Shown here one piece after another: positions 45,852-55,023 of a DNA stretch of 64,000 nucleotides. The translations under genes and the position numbers were made by a program. The stretch is from an uncultured Lachnospiraceae bacterium (GTDB lineage Bacteria; Bacillota; Clostridia; Lachnospirales; Lachnospiraceae). How positions within the stretch are numbered: position 1 is the stretch's first letter; the number at the start of each line of letters is the position of its first letter. The notes under the pieces are model-generated. The model saw nothing but the letters and a program-made list of their open reading frames with translations. It ran no database searches and was not told the origin of the DNA. Location of the stretch: positions 175,942 to 239,941 of the forward strand of contig CANRMA010000001.1 in assembly GCA_947631625.1 (NCBI GenBank), read 5' to 3'.

Positions 45852-47354
45852 ATGTTGTACTTTTTATATAAAAATAATTCTTATAAAATAAGAACTGCCG
45901 TTTTATGTTTGATCATGTCAGTTCTTACTTTTGTTCTTTTTAATATTAATGCCATAACCGCATATGCCGCATCTTATGACGACCTGGCCATGCAGGCTGA
46001 GGCAAGAAAACAACTCCCCATACAGTCCAACGAAATAGAGAACTGGCCGGTAGGCCCTGAAATAAGCGCGGAATCGGCAATTTTAATGGACGCCGAAACC
46101 GGCGTAATTTTGTATGCCAAAAATATACATGAAAAAGTATATCCCGCCAGCATAACGAAAATCCTGACCTGTCTTCTTGCCATTAACAACGGCAATCTGG
46201 ACGATATGGTCACTTTTTCTCATGAAGCGGTTTTCAGTGTGCCTCCTGACGGTTCAACAATGGGTATGGATGAAGGCGAATCCATTACTCTGGAGGAATG
46301 TCTCTATGGCATTTTGGTAGCGTCGGCTAATGAAGTTGCCAATGCGGTTGCCGAATACGCGGGCGGCACCATTGATAATTTTATCGATATGATGAATGAT
46401 TATGCCAAAGAAATAGGCTGCGAGGATTCTCATTTTGCTAATACCAACGGGCTTTTTGACGAGAACCATTATACTTCAGCTTATGACCTTGCAACTATCG
46501 CAAGAAAATTTTTCCAGAATGAGATGTTGTGCAAGATAGGTAATACGGCAAGGTATCACTTTGAACCTTCAGCCGGGCAGCCGGACGATTTTTATGAAAA
46601 AAACAAGCACAAACTTATAACCGGGGAAATTCCCTATGATGGGATCATAGGCGGAAAAACAGGGTATACGGGTGAATCAAGACAGACTTTGGTAACCTGC
46701 GCAGAACAAAACGGAATGAAACTTATCTGTGTAGTTTTTAAAGAAGAATCCCCTGCGCAGTTTACCGATACGGTAGAATTGTTTGACTATGGTTTTCAGA
46801 ATTTTCAGGTACTGAATATTTCCGAAAACGAAGAAAAATTCAATATAGATAACGTAAATTTCTTTAAGGCTGACAATGACATCTTTGGCAGCTCCAAACC
46901 CATTTTATCAATTGATACGGACAGCTATGTGATAGTGCCGAATATGGCGGATTTTTCAGATCTGGATTCAACAATAAATTATGATGTCGCAGAAGAAAAT
47001 CATGTTGCGCAGATAAGTTACAGCTATAATGATACTTTCGTAGGAAGCACTTATGTAAACCTGGCTGAGATTGCCGATCCGGCCGATACTTTTAATTCCG
47101 ACACACAGACCGTAACAGACATCAGCGTTGAACGCGACAATGAAACCGAACCGACAAAAGAAAATATAATTTTTATAAATGTTAAAAAAGTGCTCATTGG
47201 TATTTTAATCTTTGCAATAGTTGTTATCTGTATATTCGTGTTAAGAGCATTTATAAATAATAATAACAGTTCCATGCATCGTAAAAACAGGTTAAAAAGA
47301 AGAAAGCGCCGCAGGGAACGTCTCAGATCTTCTTTCGATGATTTTGACTTTTAG
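45852..47354 (+). CDS. D-alanyl-D-alanine carboxypeptidase (PBP5/DacF-like)
   Basis: 500 residues from ATG at 45852; an ATG three codons earlier overlaps the AAAGG site. A signal peptide (to about residue 40, TAYAASYDD) is followed by the penicillin-binding domain: SITK with the catalytic Ser (about 100), SAN (about 158) and KTG (about 269). It trims the terminal D-Ala of peptidoglycan stems. A C-terminal membrane helix (about 443-462) and a strongly basic tail (RKNRLKRRKRRRERLR) end in SSFDDFDF, so the tail lies in the cytoplasm. The last 32 bases overlap the convergent exonuclease gene. Confidence 0.93.
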   Translation: MLYFLYKNNSYKIRTAVLCLIMSVLTFVLFNINAITAYAASYDDLAMQAEARKQLPIQSNEIENWPVGPEISAESAILMDAETGVILYAKNIHEKVYPASITKILTCLLAINNGNLDDMVTFSHEAVFSVPPDGSTMGMDEGESITLEECLYGILVASANEVANAVAEYAGGTIDNFIDMMNDYAKEIGCEDSHFANTNGLFDENHYTSAYDLATIARKFFQNEMLCKIGNTARYHFEPSAGQPDDFYEKNKHKLITGEIPYDGIIGGKTGYTGESRQTLVTCAEQNGMKLICVVFKEESPAQFTDTVELFDYGFQNFQVLNISENEEKFNIDNVNFFKADNDIFGSSKPILSIDTDSYVIVPNMADFSDLDSTINYDVAEENHVAQISYSYNDTFVGSTYVNLAEIADPADTFNSDTQTVTDISVERDNETEPTKENIIFINVKKVLIGILIFAIVVICIFVLRAFINNNNSSMHRKNRLKRRKRRRERLRSSFDDFDF

Positions 47355-48309
47355 CCGCTCTCTTTTCTTTGCGGTGCTTCTTTGAATATTCCTGCTTCTC
47401 CTGAATATTTTTTACATCATCTTCGGATATGAACTTTTCCGTCTTAACTACATATGTAAGACCTTCTTCCGATTTACGGATACGTATCTTAGCTTTCATA
47501 TAACCGTGTTTATCGCAGTATGATACGCTATAATAATGCTTGTTATTCGGCGAAAACCATTTTATCTTTTTCCTAAGGTTTTTATTACACAAAAAACAGT
47601 TGGTAGCAGTTACGGTCTTATCACACATTGCTTTAATCTTATCATCAAAACCCCTCGAAATATATTTAAAATAAGGATCCTGATAACAAGTATCGAAAAT
47701 TACCCCGATCTCATCTTTTTTGCTTGCAGGAATATGAAAAACATCAAAAGAATAATTCTGAAGAACCTGTTTATCCAATCTCTGCAGTATCTTTGCCGTA
47801 TAATATGCATCACTTAAAGCTCTGTGAAAAGGAATGTCTTTCTCTATATTCATAAAATCTATGGCATATTCCAAAGATTTCCGGGATTTTTTATCTTCAC
47901 ACGCTATACTAAAAAGCTTTTGAACATCCAGAAACTTAAACGGCGCAATATCAATAGGCTCAAGTCCGTAATATCTTATATTTCTCTGAAGTTCTACCAG
48001 ATCCAAAGGCCCCCATGTACAGAAAATGTAATCCTCGCCCCACCATTTTCTGAAATTTTCCATCACTTCAATGAATGGTTTACCGCCTTCTAATTGCTCC
48101 ATCCGTATATGTATAAGCTTTCTCGTGATATTATGCAGTTCATGATATACCTGTGGCTTTATCAACTCGTTAAATTCATCGGTTTTTTCACGAAGGTCAT
48201 TTAACTTTATAGCGCCTATTTCTATAATTTCAAAAGGAAGTACTTTACATACCTCTTCTTCTCCCGTGCTGCTCTGATTCCATTCCAAATCCAAAATTAT
48301 ATAATCCAT
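47323..48309 (-). CDS. DEDDh 3'-5' exonuclease domain protein (KapD-like)
   Basis: 328 residues. N-terminal exonuclease fold with Asp/Glu in YIILDLEWNQ (about 3-12), FCTWGPLDLVEL (second Asp) and HRALSDAYYTAKIL (His and third Asp), the DEDDh pattern of RNase T and KapD. The C-terminal 130 residues contain a possible metal site, CFLCNKN and YCDKHGY, and a Lys-rich tail. Substrate (RNA or DNA) cannot be told. The 3' end overlaps the carboxypeptidase gene on the opposite strand. Confidence 0.88.
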   Translation of the reverse strand: MDYIILDLEWNQSSTGEEEVCKVLPFEIIEIGAIKLNDLREKTDEFNELIKPQVYHELHNITRKLIHIRMEQLEGGKPFIEVMENFRKWWGEDYIFCTWGPLDLVELQRNIRYYGLEPIDIAPFKFLDVQKLFSIACEDKKSRKSLEYAIDFMNIEKDIPFHRALSDAYYTAKILQRLDKQVLQNYSFDVFHIPASKKDEIGVIFDTCYQDPYFKYISRGFDDKIKAMCDKTVTATNCFLCNKNLRKKIKWFSPNNKHYYSVSYCDKHGYMKAKIRIRKSEEGLTYVVKTEKFISEDDVKNIQEKQEYSKKHRKEKRAAKSQNHRKKI

Positions 48310-48374
48310 ATAGTATTTCCTGATCTTATAAACCGTTAAAGTGTATCAATGCCTTTACCCGGGCCTTTTATAAC

Positions 48375-48410
48375 GAAAAGCATTGAAAATCTAAATTTTC
48401 AATGCTTTTC
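48375..48410 (-). terminator. Terminator after tRNA-Arg
   Basis: GAAAAGCATTGAAAAT (48375-48390) and ATTTTCAATGCTTTTC (48395-48410) form a perfect 16-bp hairpin with a 4-base loop just after the tRNA on the minus strand. Confidence 0.88.
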
Positions 48411-48414
48411 AATA

Positions 48415-48488
48415 CGTTCCCGAGAGGATTTGAACCTCCGACCCCTCGCTTAGGAGGCGAGTGCTCTATCCAACTGAGCTACGAGAAC
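48415..48488 (-). tRNA. tRNA-Arg (anticodon CCT)
   Basis: 74 bases. Acceptor GTTCTCG/CGGGAAC (one G-U pair), D arm AGCTCAGTTGGATAGAGC, anticodon stem CTCGC/GCGAG around CTCCTAA, T arm GGAGGTTCAAATCCTC. CCA is not encoded. It reads AGG, a codon of intermediate use in such genomes. Confidence 0.95.
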
Positions 48489-48531
48489 ATTTATGTGAAG
48501 CCTGAAATAAACAGACATCCCACCTGTTTTA

Positions 48532-49422
48532 TCACATAGGGTAATTAATATAACCCTGCATCCAGATTATTCCCTTGAACCGGCGTCCCACCTGAGGTTC
48601 TCCGTACAGATCCAGAGCGTTTATGCAGACATCAAATTGTAAATCATTACAACTTAATTTCATAACATAAATTTGCTCTCCTGTCAACCTATTATTTATC
48701 ATTGAAAAATCTAAAATCTCACCAAGTATGGAATATTGGTCACATTCTACCCCATATGGCATAAAATAAGTATCTACAAGACTGAAAACATCTTCCTTTA
48801 AAATTTTTTTGGAGATCGTAGTATAAATATCCATATCTTCCAAAGTCAGACTTTCGTAAGCATCTTCGTCACCCTGCCTTGCCGCGGCAATGAGCTTGTT
48901 CCTGTTAATAGACGCTTTCTTTACTCTCTGAACTTCTTTTTCATTTTTAACAATAGGAAGTATGATATTTCCCTTAATTGACAAACCTGATAAAGTAAGT
49001 GTGGTTCCCCTTATGGGAAGCATTCCGGTATTCTGCGCTTTCACATATGGGATAATATTCTGCAGATAAAAAATAAGGCTCACTCCCACTTTTATATCGT
49101 CACAGATCCCGGCGTATGATTCTTTTTCTGCATGACGTTCCACAGAAACATCCTCGCAGGAACTTATGCCTCTTCCTCTTAAATAAGGATAAAAATAGTC
49201 ATATGTGAATTTATCTTCCGCATCAAATTCGCCACAGACGGCAATCCCTATATTTTCAGCAAAATCTTCACAAAATTCTGCAAGTATTGTATCATCACCG
49301 TTAGACGTATACGAACGATGCGTCGAATGCAAAATTATATCAGTAATAAGTTTTTGCTGTTCAATCCTGTCTGTCAGTTCACTAAAACCAATAGCCCGCA
49401 TATACTTATGCAAAGATTCCAC
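48532..49422 (-). CDS. DUF3881 family protein
   Basis: 296 residues, soluble, no signal peptide. The start MESLHKYMRAIGFSELTDRI and the segments AGICDDIKVGVSLIFYLQN, GTTLTLSGLSIKGNIILPI and AARQGDEDAYESLTLEDMDI are those of DUF3881 (PF12997), a family I know mainly from Lachnospiraceae and relatives. Function unknown. It follows the serS gene after a 52-base gap and may be co-transcribed with it. Confidence 0.85.
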   Translation of the reverse strand: MESLHKYMRAIGFSELTDRIEQQKLITDIILHSTHRSYTSNGDDTILAEFCEDFAENIGIAVCGEFDAEDKFTYDYFYPYLRGRGISSCEDVSVERHAEKESYAGICDDIKVGVSLIFYLQNIIPYVKAQNTGMLPIRGTTLTLSGLSIKGNIILPIVKNEKEVQRVKKASINRNKLIAAARQGDEDAYESLTLEDMDIYTTISKKILKEDVFSLVDTYFMPYGVECDQYSILGEILDFSMINNRLTGEQIYVMKLSCNDLQFDVCINALDLYGEPQVGRRFKGIIWMQGYINYPM

Positions 49423-49474
49423 CCCCTGCCTTTTTATTGTATGTTATGACATTTATTTTGTCAGGTTTTACATA

Positions 49475-50752
49475 TTATCTTATCTCAGTCATTCCGCCCA
49501 TATATGGACGAAGCACTTCAGGTATACGTACCGATCCGTCTGCCTGTAAATTATTTTCCAAAAATGCGATGAGCATTCTCGGAGGAGCCACAACCGTATT
49601 ATTTAATGTGTGCGCAAAATATTTTCCGTCCTTGCCGTTTACACGGATCCTGAGTCTTCTTGCCTGAGCGTCGCCAAGATTGGAACAGCTTCCGACCTCA
49701 AAATATTTCTTCTGTCTGGGAGACCACGCTTCAACATCATAAGATTTTACTTTCAGATCCGCCAGATCGCCCGAACAACATTCTATCGTTCTTACCGGAA
49801 TATCCATGGAACGGAATAAATCAACAGTGTTCTGCCACAATTTATCAAACCACATCGGTGAATCTTCAGGCTTGCATACTACTATCATTTCCTGTTTTTC
49901 GAATTGATGGATACGGTAAACGCCGCGTTCCTCAATACCATGAGCTCCTTTTTCCTTTCTGAAACATGGAGAATAGCTTGTCAGCGTCTGCGGGAGTTTT
50001 TCCTCGGGAATAATGGTATCAATAAACTTTCCGATCATGGAATGTTCAGATGTTCCGATAAGATACAGGTCTTCACCTTCAATCTTATACATCATCGCAT
50101 CCATTTCCGCAAAACTCATAACCCCGTCAACTACTGCACTTCTGATCATAAACGGAGGCACACAGTAAGTAAAACCTCTGTCAATCATAAAATCTCTGGC
50201 ATAGGCTATAACTGCGGAATGCAGTCTCGCGATATCACCCATCAGGTAATAAAAACCGTTACCCGCAACTCTGCCTGCAGCATCCATATCTATTCCGTTG
50301 AACTTTTCCATTATTTCGGTATGATAAGGAATTTCAAAATCCGGAACAATCGGTTCGCCATACTTTTTGACCTCGACATTCTCCGTATCATCTTTTCCTA
50401 TAGGAACGGAAGGATCGATAATATTTGGAATTGTCATCATATCCTTTTTTATTTTTTCGCGAAGCTCATTTTCCTTTTCTTCCAATTCAGTAAGACGGGC
50501 TGCGTTTGCGGCAACTTCAGCTTTCTTATTTTCTGCTTCTGCTTTTTTGCCCTGAGCCATTAATGCCCCGATCTCTTTGGATATCCTATTACGGCTTGCT
50601 CTGATATCATCTGCTTCCTGCTGTATTTTTCTTACATTGGCGTCAAGTTCCATAACTTCATCAACCAGAGGTAATTTGGAGTCCTGAAATTTTTTTCTTA
50701 TATTTTCTTTTACAGCTTCGGGATTTTCTCTTAAAAATTTAATGTCGATCAT
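49475..50752 (-). CDS. serS: Seryl-tRNA synthetase
   Basis: 425 residues. The N-terminal long antiparallel coiled coil (about 30-100) that grips the tRNA-Ser variable arm is visible as KEIGALMAQGKKAEAENKKA. Class II catalytic motifs follow: TSEHSMIGKF, CFRKEKGAHGIEERGVYRIH (motif 2) and NGKDGKYFAHTLNNTVVAPP with the motif 3 arginine in PPRMLIAFLEN. No T-box leader precedes it; the HD-GYP gene lies 22 bases upstream on the same strand. Confidence 0.97.
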   Translation of the reverse strand: MIDIKFLRENPEAVKENIRKKFQDSKLPLVDEVMELDANVRKIQQEADDIRASRNRISKEIGALMAQGKKAEAENKKAEVAANAARLTELEEKENELREKIKKDMMTIPNIIDPSVPIGKDDTENVEVKKYGEPIVPDFEIPYHTEIMEKFNGIDMDAAGRVAGNGFYYLMGDIARLHSAVIAYARDFMIDRGFTYCVPPFMIRSAVVDGVMSFAEMDAMMYKIEGEDLYLIGTSEHSMIGKFIDTIIPEEKLPQTLTSYSPCFRKEKGAHGIEERGVYRIHQFEKQEMIVVCKPEDSPMWFDKLWQNTVDLFRSMDIPVRTIECCSGDLADLKVKSYDVEAWSPRQKKYFEVGSCSNLGDAQARRLRIRVNGKDGKYFAHTLNNTVVAPPRMLIAFLENNLQADGSVRIPEVLRPYMGGMTEIR

Positions 50753-50774
50753 TTTTCGTAACCATGCCTTTCTT

Positions 50775-51821
50775 TTAGCCTATGACTTCTTTTATATAAA
50801 TATTGTTTATATCAAGCAGATCCTTAGTGATATTTACCGGTCTTCCGTTTTTATCCTGTGTTATAAGGATCACAGGTCTTCCTGGAAACTGTTTATTCTG
50901 TCGAAGAACCACTCCTATCTCGCCTTCATTTGTTTTAACATATGTGCCGGCCGGATATACTGCAGTAAACTCTAAAAATATATCGACAATCTTGGCATCA
51001 AATTTTACTTTTCTGTAAGCTTTAAGGTACTCCACGGCTTCATATACTTTAGCTTTTTCACAGCCTATACCGCATATCATTTCATCAAAAGCATCACAAA
51101 CCTGAATTATACGGCATTCTAACGGAATGTCCGTTGCTTTAAGAGGATATCCCGAACCGTCTATCCTTTCATGATGATATAATATCATATTCTTGCTCAC
51201 ATTGGAAATCCAATTTTCTCCTTGTAAGGCAGAATATCCATATACGGTATGTTTCTTATATTCGGCGCATTCTTTTTCCGGAAGCTTTTCTATATCCACA
51301 TTACTGTAATCCATGGTCAGATAAAGCATACCAAGATCATGAAGCAGACAGCCTACACATATATCGTGAATTAAATTCTGCGGCAATCCCATACGCAGAG
51401 CCACAACAGCAGCCAGACTGCATATACTTATGGAATGGTCGTAAATATCCGAGCTTCTTTCCCTTATGTCAAATACTTTATTTACTACTTCTTCTTCATT
51501 CAAAATATTTGTTATAATATTATCTGCCGTCTGATTTAATTCTATTAATTCTTCATTATGGTAGTAGGTATGTTTTTCCAATACGCTTTTTACTTCGGCT
51601 TTAAAAGTTTCTTCCAGTTCTTCTTTTAAAATAGCTACCGATTCCGTACCGTCTTCCCATATACAGACTTCCGTAATATTAAGTTTTTTTAATTTTTCAA
51701 TATATTCCTGTCTTAAGACCGTTCCTGAAGAAAGCAATATATTATAATCTTCGGCTACTATACTTTTTGCAAGCCTTTCTTTACCTGTCAGATCACTGAC
51801 ATTATATATTTTCTTAGTCAT
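50775..51821 (-). CDS. HD-GYP domain phosphodiesterase
   Basis: 348 residues from ATG at 51821 (MTKKIYNVSDLTGKERLAKS), just after the DUF4446 stop; longer in-frame starts would lie inside that gene. HD-GYP signature: CLLHDLGMLYLTMD, KKHTVYGYSAL, HHERIDGSGYPL. Such enzymes hydrolyse cyclic di-GMP; the GYP triplet appears as SGYP, so activity is likely. The C-terminal part (GEIGVVLRQNKQFPGRPVIL) is a small beta domain seen in clostridial HD-GYP proteins. It probably helps control motility or surface growth, in line with the flagellin genes elsewhere. Confidence 0.9.
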   Translation of the reverse strand: MTKKIYNVSDLTGKERLAKSIVAEDYNILLSSGTVLRQEYIEKLKKLNITEVCIWEDGTESVAILKEELEETFKAEVKSVLEKHTYYHNEELIELNQTADNIITNILNEEEVVNKVFDIRERSSDIYDHSISICSLAAVVALRMGLPQNLIHDICVGCLLHDLGMLYLTMDYSNVDIEKLPEKECAEYKKHTVYGYSALQGENWISNVSKNMILYHHERIDGSGYPLKATDIPLECRIIQVCDAFDEMICGIGCEKAKVYEAVEYLKAYRKVKFDAKIVDIFLEFTAVYPAGTYVKTNEGEIGVVLRQNKQFPGRPVILITQDKNGRPVNITKDLLDINNIYIKEVIG

Positions 51822-51843
51822 ATAATAAATACCAGCCGTTATT

Positions 51844-52365
51844 TTATATATTATTACCCATTGCGATATCCAGAGCTTTTTTCTCCTCATCACCAAGAGA
51901 TATATCACATTCGCCATTCTTTATTTCTTTGGTATAAGAATAACATCCGTCCGTACTGTGAACGGAATTTAATATAAATCCGTTATCATTTTCATCAAGC
52001 ATGGTAAGACAAAAACTTAACTGGCCGCCCATCTGATTGAAAGCATCATATTTTACAATACCTGCTTTCTGATATGCGCCTTCAAGCTTTTTATATAAAG
52101 TATGAATATCTTTATTGTTTTTTTCAAGAGAAATTTTAATAAATTTGTTGTCTTCAAACAAACCCATGATATCAGACTCTAAATCTTTTGCATCTTTTCC
52201 TGACATAAATTTACTGTATTTTTTATTCAATTTTCCCATTCTTACCATTTGAACAATAACTAACGTTATTAAAATAAGAATAAGGGCGGCCATTACAATA
52301 AAAATATATGTAATGTCAATATTTCCAAGGCCCATACTCTTTAGTAGATCATAATTCATCCCCAT
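51844..52365 (-). CDS. DUF4446 family membrane protein
   Basis: 173 residues. One N-terminal membrane helix (about 17-42, DITYIFIVMAALILILITLV), then a charged coiled stretch and a C-terminal domain with QKAGIVKYDAFNQMGGQLSF and NSVHSTDGCYSYTKEI, the core of DUF4446. Function unknown; it regularly follows parB in Clostridia, suggesting a role in chromosome or cell-division processes. 23 bases after parB. Confidence 0.88.
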   Translation of the reverse strand: MGMNYDLLKSMGLGNIDITYIFIVMAALILILITLVIVQMVRMGKLNKKYSKFMSGKDAKDLESDIMGLFEDNKFIKISLEKNNKDIHTLYKKLEGAYQKAGIVKYDAFNQMGGQLSFCLTMLDENDNGFILNSVHSTDGCYSYTKEIKNGECDISLGDEEKKALDIAMGNNI

Positions 52366-52388
52366 TATCCATCCTTACTTAACTAATC

Positions 52389-53285
52389 TTATGCTTTAGA
52401 CAACAGATCCGTAATTCTGTCCAAATCATCATGAGTATAAAACTCTATTTCTATTTTACCGGCGCCGTTACCTTTAGAATCAATAGATACCTTAGTACCA
52501 AGCGCGCGCTTCAATTTTTCCGCTACATCCTGATAGATAACATTCAGACCTTCATCGCCGACAGGCGCTTTTTTAGTTTTCTCAGGCTTATTCAGATTTT
52601 TAACTAATTTCTCGACTTCACGTACACTCAGCTTGTCATTGTAAATCTTCTGCGCGACTTCATACTGCTGCTCCGGATCTTCTATAGAAATAAGAGCCCT
52701 GGCATGTCCCGTGGAAATTTTATCTTCCACGATCATCTGCTGAACCTCATCACATAATTTCAATAGACGCATGGAATTAGTCACGGCAGTTCTGCTTTTT
52801 GAAACTTTCTCCGCCACTTCTTCCTGTTTTAAATTAAATTCTTCCAAAAGTTTCTTGTAAGCCAGAGCTTCTTCAATGGGATTCAGGTCTTCTCTCTGAA
52901 TATTTTCAATCAAAGAAATTTCAACGATTTCCTGTTCGGTATATTTGCGTATTATAACCGGAACTTCTTTTAAACCGGCAAGTTTTGCTGCGCGCCAACG
53001 ACGCTCCCCGGCAATGATTTCATAATAGGTTTCCCTATCCTGTACAAGAATGGGCTGCAGCAATCCGAACTGTTTAATTGAATCAGCCAGTTCCTGCAGA
53101 GCCTCTTCATCAAAATTTTTTCTCGGCTGTTCGCGGTTTGGTTCTATTTTTGTAATTTTAACTATAGTTTCCTGATCTTTTTCCGCTGAACTTTCAGCAG
53201 AATTATCATTGGTTTTACTATCACCGGTTTCATTCGGAGGAATAAGTGCATTTAAACCTTTTCCCAATCCTCTTTTTGGTGCCAT
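52389..53285 (-). CDS. parB: Chromosome partitioning protein ParB (Spo0J)
   Basis: 298 residues. GLGKGLNALIPP at the start, the CTPase/arginine patch GERRWRAAKLAGLKEVPVI, then the helix-turn-helix NLKQEEVAEKVSKSRTAVTN (about 140-165) that binds parS, and a C-terminal dimer domain. It spreads along DNA around the parS sites at 54762 and 54812 and loads SMC. Separated from parA by 389 bases that hold a palindromic repeat, whereas the two genes usually abut. Confidence 0.96.
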   Translation of the reverse strand: MAPKRGLGKGLNALIPPNETGDSKTNDNSAESSAEKDQETIVKITKIEPNREQPRKNFDEEALQELADSIKQFGLLQPILVQDRETYYEIIAGERRWRAAKLAGLKEVPVIIRKYTEQEIVEISLIENIQREDLNPIEEALAYKKLLEEFNLKQEEVAEKVSKSRTAVTNSMRLLKLCDEVQQMIVEDKISTGHARALISIEDPEQQYEVAQKIYNDKLSVREVEKLVKNLNKPEKTKKAPVGDEGLNVIYQDVAEKLKRALGTKVSIDSKGNGAGKIEIEFYTHDDLDRITDLLSKA

Positions 53286-53313
53286 AAATTTAACATCCTT
53301 TCATATAATAATT

Positions 53314-53540
53314 TATTATAGATAATTGCGAAACTATGATTTACGTTATCGGGATTGTACAAATTTAACAAAACCTTGCAGGCACGCTTTCGCTGCATTG
53401 AGCCTTACAGCGGTACTAAGGCTGCAAAATACGCAGCCTAAGGACCGGTAGGCTCAGAGCGCCTGCATGGTGTTTGTTAAATCTGTACAATCAATATATG
53501 TTTAAAGAAAGTTTCACAATTGTCTAAATAATTTATAATA
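53314..53540. repeat. Dispersed intergenic repeat, copy 2: 227-bp imperfect palindrome between parA and parB
   Basis: Left arm from TATTATAGATAATTGCGAAA to GCTTTCGCTGCATTGAGCC (53314-53403), apex hairpin AGGCTGC/GCAGCCT (53419-53439), right arm from GCCTGCATGGTGTTTGTTAA to CAATTGTCTAAATAATTTAT and ending at 53540. The right arm is an inverted, diverged copy of the left. Just downstream GCGATTGCGAAAC recurs at 53542. The rest of 53286-53674 has no gene. Confidence 0.85.
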
Positions 53541-53674
53541 GGCGATTGCGAAACGTCTCCACAATGTACATTAATTGTACAGAAACAATTGAAACGCCGA
53601 TGGCAATTAAGTAAAAAATAGGCAAAGCTTTATACTAATCCCATAATTTTGAAAAAGGACTAAAATTATAGGTG

Positions 53675-54445
53675 TTATTTATAATTTTTATTATTTATTA
53701 CCTCATCGGCAAGCAGCATATATGCTTCCGCTCCGGCTGACTTTGGATCATATATATTGATCGGCATACCGTAACTTGGAGCTTCGGCCAATCTTATATT
53801 TCTTGGTATTAATGTACTGTATACGTTTTGCTTTAAATGGCTTTTTACGTTTTCAACTACCTGCATGGATAGATTTGTCCTGGAATCGTACATTGTAAAA
53901 ACTACGCCTTCCATATCCAGATTCGGGTTTAATCTTTCCTTTACAAGATTTACAGTATGGATCAGTTGACTTAAACCTTCAAGAGCATAATATTCACACT
54001 GAATTGGCACAAGCACCGTATCAGCCGTCGTCATAGAATTGATAGTAAGCATACTCAGTGAAGGAGGACAGTCAATTATTATAAAATCATATCTGTCTTT
54101 TACCCAGTCCACTTCATTCTTTAATATGTATTCTTTCTTATCAACTCCTATAAGTTCGATCTCCGCAGCTGCAAGATTTACATTTGAAGGTATGATCGAT
54201 ACTTCGGGTATAACATTTTTTAAAATACATTCTTCTATGGAACATTCTCCAAGTATTAATTCATAAATTGTATTATCCAGATCATTTTTTTCAACTCCAA
54301 AACCGCTTGTTGTATTTCCCTGCGGATCGGTATCTATAACCAGAACCTGTTTACCTTTTGCTGCAAGAGAGGCAGCAAGATTAATGGATGTCGTAGTTTT
54401 ACCGACCCCACCCTTCTGATTTGCTATCGCAATAGTTCTTCCCAT
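53675..54445 (-). CDS. parA: Chromosome partitioning ATPase ParA (Soj)
   Basis: 256 residues, a deviant Walker A ATPase: NQKGGVGKTTTSINLAASLA with the signature lysine, VIDTDPQGNTTSGFG and DFIIIDCPPSLSMLTINSM. It drives origin segregation with ParB and, in Bacillus, regulates DnaA. GGAG precedes the ATG. Upstream is the parS region. Confidence 0.97.
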   Translation of the reverse strand: MGRTIAIANQKGGVGKTTTSINLAASLAAKGKQVLVIDTDPQGNTTSGFGVEKNDLDNTIYELILGECSIEECILKNVIPEVSIIPSNVNLAAAEIELIGVDKKEYILKNEVDWVKDRYDFIIIDCPPSLSMLTINSMTTADTVLVPIQCEYYALEGLSQLIHTVNLVKERLNPNLDMEGVVFTMYDSRTNLSMQVVENVKSHLKQNVYSTLIPRNIRLAEAPSYGMPINIYDPKSAGAEAYMLLADEVINNKNYK

Positions 54446-54761
54446 ATTCTTATCTCCAATTCTTTCCCGATTCTTTCGCTTGTAAACGATTATAACACTA
54501 ATTAAAATTATAATCTATATAAAATTGTCCAAATTATATAAATTTATATAAAATTATATAAAACTAATTTTTAAAATGATTATATACTCATGCTTTTTTG
54601 TAGTTTGATCTTTTTTATTAGATATTTTTAAGCCGAATTTTGTATTTAATAAATTTTTATCCGCTAAATCTTAATAATAACCTTAAAAAATGTTTCACGG
54701 ATATATTTCTAGTGTTATTTTAAATGTTTCACAGATTTTTTTACAATATCTTGGGCAAAAT

Positions 54762-54777
54762 TGTTTCACGTGAAACA
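54762..54777. promoter_or_regulatory. parS site (perfect)
   Basis: TGTTTCACGTGAAACA, the exact Bacillus-type ParB binding sequence, 317 bases upstream of parA. Confidence 0.97.
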
Positions 54778-54811
54778 TTATCTTGTAGATGCAAAATAAT
54801 TACAATGTTAA

Positions 54812-54827
54812 TGTTTCACGTGAAACA
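54812..54827. promoter_or_regulatory. parS site (perfect), second copy
   Basis: TGTTTCACGTGAAACA again, 50 bases (centre to centre) from the first site. Confidence 0.97.
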
Positions 54828-54829
54828 TG

Positions 54830-54895
54830 ATATTATTAGATAATTGTAAAACTATGTATCAACATATATAAATTATTTGAATTTAACAAATTTCA
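54830..54895 (+). repeat. Dispersed intergenic repeat, copy 3 (degenerate, beside parS)
   Basis: ATTAGATAATTGTAAAACTATG ... TTTGAATTTAACAAATTTC aligns with the left arm of copy 2 (ATTATAGATAATTGCGAAAC ... TACAAATTTAACAAAACC) over about 65 bases. A shorter candidate copy lies at 55862-55915. Confidence 0.6.
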
Positions 54896-55023
54896 GTATT
54901 TTTTTAAAAAACATTTAAAGTGTTCTGAGCGTGTAATGCAAAGAATTTATGATTATACTCTAGAAAAGTATTTTCAAATAGACAAAAGACAAAATCCATA
55001 TTTATTAGATAAAATATCAGCAG

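Larger units (their letters stand above)
54446..55023. other. AT-rich parS region, 578 bases without a gene
   Basis: It holds two perfect parS sites, two half sites (TGTTTCACGG at 54691 and TGTTTCACAG near 54725), and a degenerate repeat copy at 54830-54895. No frame of note and no cluster of DnaA boxes. Confidence 0.8.

Noticed and set aside
54446-55023. Origin of replication inside the window
   Set aside because: parS sites are present but no DnaA-box cluster and no dnaA or dnaN; the usual gene order puts oriC past the right edge.
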